This document shows, one piece after another, positions 60,689-64,000 of a stretch of DNA of 64,000 bases (its first letter is position 1; every line of letters starts with the position of its first letter). The stretch comes from Volvox africanus (Eukaryota > Chlorophyta > Chlorophyceae > Chlamydomonadales > Volvocaceae). Under the pieces are notes generated by a model, which was given only the letters and a program-made list of their open reading frames with translations, did not search any database and was not told where the DNA came from. The translations under genes and the position numbers were made by a program. Where the stretch lies: assembly GCA_030268105.1 (NCBI GenBank), contig BSDZ01000004.1, positions 6,481,001 to 6,545,000 on the forward strand, given 5' to 3'.

Positions 60689-62353
60689 CTACCAACTCCC
60701 GCCCCGGCCGCCGCCGCCTCTGGTCGAGCCGCCGCCGAAGCGGATGCTGCTTCCAGAACTCCCCCGGGAAGCCAGATCCCGGCGCGTGGCGGGGTCGCTC
60801 AGCTGGAACTCCCGCAGCTGCTGCGCGCTGAACTCCCGACCTGCGAGGCCACCCGACAGGCCACCAGAAGAACCCCGCCCACACATAACGACAAGGTCGC
60901 ATGACGTGGAGGTCTCGCAAATGCACGAAATAAACACGCTGTACAGCTTTATATTTACATTGTACTGTATCGTCGTGGCCGAGCCGGAAGGAGGAGAACG
61001 AATACCGTAAGCGCTAGGCAGGCTAAGGAGGACGGGGACAACAACAACGGACCTGGACAGGGAGGGACTAGGAGGGGGGAAGACTAATAAACGAGGCATG
61101 ATGCAGCTGTAGACGCGCTGCTATAAAGAATGACTAGAGGGACCTGTTGACCCACAAAATACTGAGTGGACTTCTCGCTTCCTTTTCCCCGCACTCCCTT
61201 CCCTCTTCCCTCTTCCCAAGATCTACCTAACACCTAGATTAACCGGCGGTTGATGCCCCCTCTGCTCCTCCCCTTTCCATCCCACCGTTCTGGAGGTCCT
61301 GCCCCCAGCTGTGCATCATGTTCGCGCTAATGTAGTCGGGGTGCTGCCTCTGCAGCTGCCGCAACCGGAACATCATCTCCGCAATAAGCAGGTCACCGTG
61401 CATCCTTACAGGGCGCCGGCGGCTAGCCCACCGCAGCCGCAGCCGCGGCACCGTACCACTCACGTCGCTGCCATGCCCTGTGCCCAGGTACGAATCATGG
61501 CCTTCATCATCAACGCTGCAAGGGGGCCTTGGGGGTGAGGAGGTCGCAGAGGACAGCCTGCCGGTGCTGCTACTGGGACCCGGCTGGGTGCCGGTGTTGG
61601 GGTTGCGGTTGGAGTTATTGGGTCGCGGCGGCCGCGGGAAGTTGGCGGAGTCCCGTGGGTCGCCCGCCGGGGTAGAGTCGTCCTCGTCGAAGGGCTTGCG
61701 GCAGACGGGACAGGTTACTTTCTTCTGTTCTAGCCACCTGTGAAGCCACAGGACAGCGCCGCGCAGCACAAACACATACAGCAGGAAAGGAGGCAGTGTT
61801 AGTCCGGGTAAGATGCCCAGTCTTAAATACGAATTAATGATACACGGGTTCCCCAGGCCCCAGGCACAGGGTTCCCGAGGCCCCAGGCCCCAGGGTCCCT
61901 GGGGGACCAGGCACCGGGATGTTATAACGGTGGTTACAATTTTTTAAGACAGAATATTGTGGCAAGTATATGAAGGCGTGAGCGCTCGCTAATGGTATGT
62001 CACACCTTTCCAAGTTTCCCGCACTCCTCGCAAAGTAAATACGTAATGCCCCGTTCACTCTCTCCCCTTTCCCCCCTCATCCTCCCAACCACACCCACCA
62101 TATACACAAACACACACGCACACTTACTGGGTAATGCGCCCCTCACAGAAGGCATGGCCGCACGGCAGCACCAACGGACGCCGTTGCACCAGCGGCACCG
62201 GCTGCTGTTGCTGCTTCTGTTGCTGCGGAGGCGGCGGCTGAATTTGCAGCGATGGCTGTTGTGTTTCTGCCGCGGTCGGCAGCGGCGGTGCTGAGGGCTC
62301 AACGCCGCCGGGATACTCGTTCGCCTTTGGACCGGCGGCTATAGATGTCGGTG
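60689..62353 (-). CDS. RING-type E3 ligase-like protein with a missing zinc ligand
   Basis: RING proteins recruit E2 enzymes for ubiquitin transfer. Exons on the minus strand: about 62353-62128 (5' boundary and any upstream exon uncertain), 61737-61286, 60840-60689, with matching phases. The RING half is read across the first junction: LPCGHAFCEGRITQ joined to WLEQKKVTCPVCRKPF. The Cys expected two residues after FCEG's Cys-x2 is Arg (codon CGC, one transition from TGC). The first Cys-x2-Cys pair is also not seen: 60 residues of Pro/Gln-rich sequence precede LPCGH. Downstream are a Ser/Pro-rich linker, LLIAEMMFRLRQLQRQHPDY, REFSAQQLREFQLSDP and a Gly-rich end closing in GGSW. I do not recognise a named orthologue. 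The gene could be a decayed RING, carry a sequencing error, or have its first cysteines in an unseen exon. Confidence 0.65.
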
Positions 62354-62744
62354 CTGTTGGCGCCGCAACGGGGGGCAGCGACGTGAGGAGAGAATAAACC
62401 AGAGATCGGAAAACGATAAGCGATACAAAGGGGCCCGAACAGGGTTTGCTGCTTACACTCCTCTCCACCCCGCCCCATCCCACTCCAGCCTGCCCATAAC
62501 TTGCGCCTTACACAAGACGAGCGGCAGAAGGGGTAACGAACTATACAAAGGAATAGAGAGACTCTGTGCGAGGAAGATAACGGAAAGAAGGGAGAGGGGA
62601 TGTGTTAAAAAGGAACGCGCCCTCGCCCCCGCATCGCCCTCTCGGTATTACTTCTAGTGCGGTTCCCTCTTCGTATCCGCTTTACCTCCGGCGCTTAGGG
62701 TCTTCAGATCCTGTGCACCTCATGTTGGAACGAAAAGCGCCCTC

Positions 62745-62880
62745 TCCCTCTCTCTCTCCCTCTCCCTCTCCGTCTCTCTCTCCCTCTCCCTCTCCCTCTC
62801 CCTCTCCCTCTCCCTCTCCCTCTCCCTCTCTCTCTCCCTCACTCTCTCCCTCTCTCTCTCCCTCTCCATCTCTCCCTCTC
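62745..62880. repeat. (CCCTCT)n microsatellite
   Basis: CT-rich hexamer tract ending about 30 bp before the POLK partial copy begins; it marks the left junction of that duplication. Confidence 0.85.
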
Positions 62881-62909
62881 CCTCGCGGTATTACTTCTTT
62901 CTTCCTTCT

Positions 62910-64000
62910 GATCTGATTCCAGGGCCTTCGGGTTGTTAAAAGAAGAAAAGAGAGCTCTTCCCAGGATGGGTTTGCCTGGCTGCATGTGTATGTCGTAAAT
63001 GCGCATTACAAGGATTCCCGTTTTGGCTTGGCCTCAGGTCGGTGGACCAGAGAATTGCCTCCCTGGAGTCCCGTCGCGACCTCACTCGCACGTGGCTGCA
63101 TGCAGACATGGACTGCTTCTACGCTGCAGTTCACGAGTTGGAGTGCCCGGAGCTGGTGAGTGCAATGCCTGGGTCCGGGCGCGGTAGGTAAATTAACGTG
63201 CCAATGAACGGTGTGCGGACCATGCGGCGAGTTCATTTTAGAGACTGCAAACTGCCAACGAAGCTGCCTCACGCCAGGGAAGGTCGTAGCTTCTTGCTGG
63301 TGCAAAGCATTGGTGGGGAGTACGCGTGGTGGTGGGGAGTACGCGTGGTGGTGGGGAGTACGCGTGGTGGTGGGGGGTACGCGTGGTGGTGGGGGGTACG
63401 CGTGGTGGTGGGGAGTACGCGTGGATGTGGATGTGGATGTGGATGTGGATGTGGATGTGGATGTGGATGTGGATGTGGATGTGGATGTGGGTGTATGGAG
63501 GTCAGAGGGGCCAAGACCAACCTGAGACCCAAACGGAGAACTGCAAAACACACACATCGAGAGAAGCTCATCTAGGGTTCATCATCTCTGAGACGCCGTG
63601 AGGACCATACCTCACATGTAGGTTGGGGTCTTCAACCAACGCCAGCCCCTACCCCTACCCCTACCCCTACCCCTACCCCTACCCCTACCCCTACCCCTAC
63701 CCCTACCCCTACCCCTACCCCTACCCCTACCCCTACCCCTACCCCTACCCCTACCCCTACCCCTACCCCCACCCCTACCCCTCACCACACCACACCACAT
63801 CCACCGCGCGTCAGGTCCGCAAGATCCCCTGCATTGGTAAGGTTACGGAGCAGCTGCTCCGCGGGACCCTGGGTGTTTCCACGTGCGGCCAGCTGCTGGG
63901 GCCGGAGCGGGGCCGTCTGCCGCTGCTGTTCTCTGAAAGCGCGGCGGAGTTCTTCCTGGAGGCGGCGCTGGGGATGGCGGGAACCAGGCATGCACCCAAG
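62910..64000 (+). pseudogene. POLK: Partial, internally deleted duplicate of POLK
   Basis: From GATCTGATTCCAGGGCCTTC at 62910 the sequence copies 40177 onward almost perfectly. It contains the exon-3 copy at 63038-63155 (ADMDCFYAAVHELECPEL) with its splice sites and the 19-bp minisatellite (63310-63425). It then jumps straight into GGATGT repeats and the region preceding exon 8, losing what corresponds to about 40.7-43.3 kb (exons 4-7). The exon-8 copy (63815-64000) ends exactly at the window edge, with GCA to GGA near its end (Ala to Gly). Exons 3 and 8 would still splice in frame, but the protein would lack residues 153-305, including Asp227/Glu228. The copy may continue beyond the window. 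It could also be an allelic or misassembled haplotype. Confidence 0.85.

Overview
The window looks like nuclear DNA of a chlorophycean green alga of the Volvocales type. The evidence is GC-rich coding exons split by many short GT-AG (and some GC-AG) introns, long Ala/Gly/Gln homopolymer runs inside conserved domains, introns full of TG-rich and G-rich micro/minisatellites, and a gene for ASA6, a mitochondrial ATP synthase peripheral-stalk subunit known only from chlorophycean algae. No bacterial operons, CRISPR arrays, rRNA genes or intact tRNA genes were seen. All gene models were spliced by eye from conserved protein motifs plus splice signals.

Layout. 1-11.7 kb is gene-free repeat territory: foldback-like elements with inverted arms of about 0.5 kb or more, nested SINE-like retroelements with tRNA-like heads, large G-rich minisatellites, a dispersed flank repeat and a 302-bp tandem duplication. 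At 12.1-12.7 kb (-) are remnants or part of a KsgA/Dim1-type rRNA dimethyltransferase. At 13.7-15.0 kb (+) lies an intronless organellar phenylalanyl-tRNA synthetase, and at 17.4-20.2 kb (-) a complete five-exon aspartate carbamoyltransferase. At 22.0-32.5 kb (+) is the most interesting gene, a protein of about 2,033 residues combining a photoactive-type LOV domain, a histidine kinase, a degenerate receiver and a complete receiver. ASA6 (37.8-38.5 kb, -) and DNA polymerase kappa (38.9-48.1 kb, +, twelve exons) are divergent across about 405 bp.

From 49 kb on, gene pieces alternate with repeats: an orphan 3' exon of a MaoC/hotdog hydratase, minisatellites, a Gln-rich terminal exon, the first two exons of IMP4, the 3' exons of a CtpA-type protease, a RING-type protein missing a zinc ligand, and at the right edge a second, internally deleted copy of part of the polymerase kappa gene. 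The recurring pattern of gene fragments next to repeats suggests a rearranging or decaying region (for example subtelomeric or recombination-suppressed), or assembly error; the sequence alone cannot separate these.

The genes are unrelated housekeeping functions (pyrimidine synthesis, organellar translation, mitochondrial ATP synthase, translesion synthesis, ribosome biogenesis, photosystem repair protease) plus one probable blue-light two-component sensor. Exon coordinates are given in each entry.
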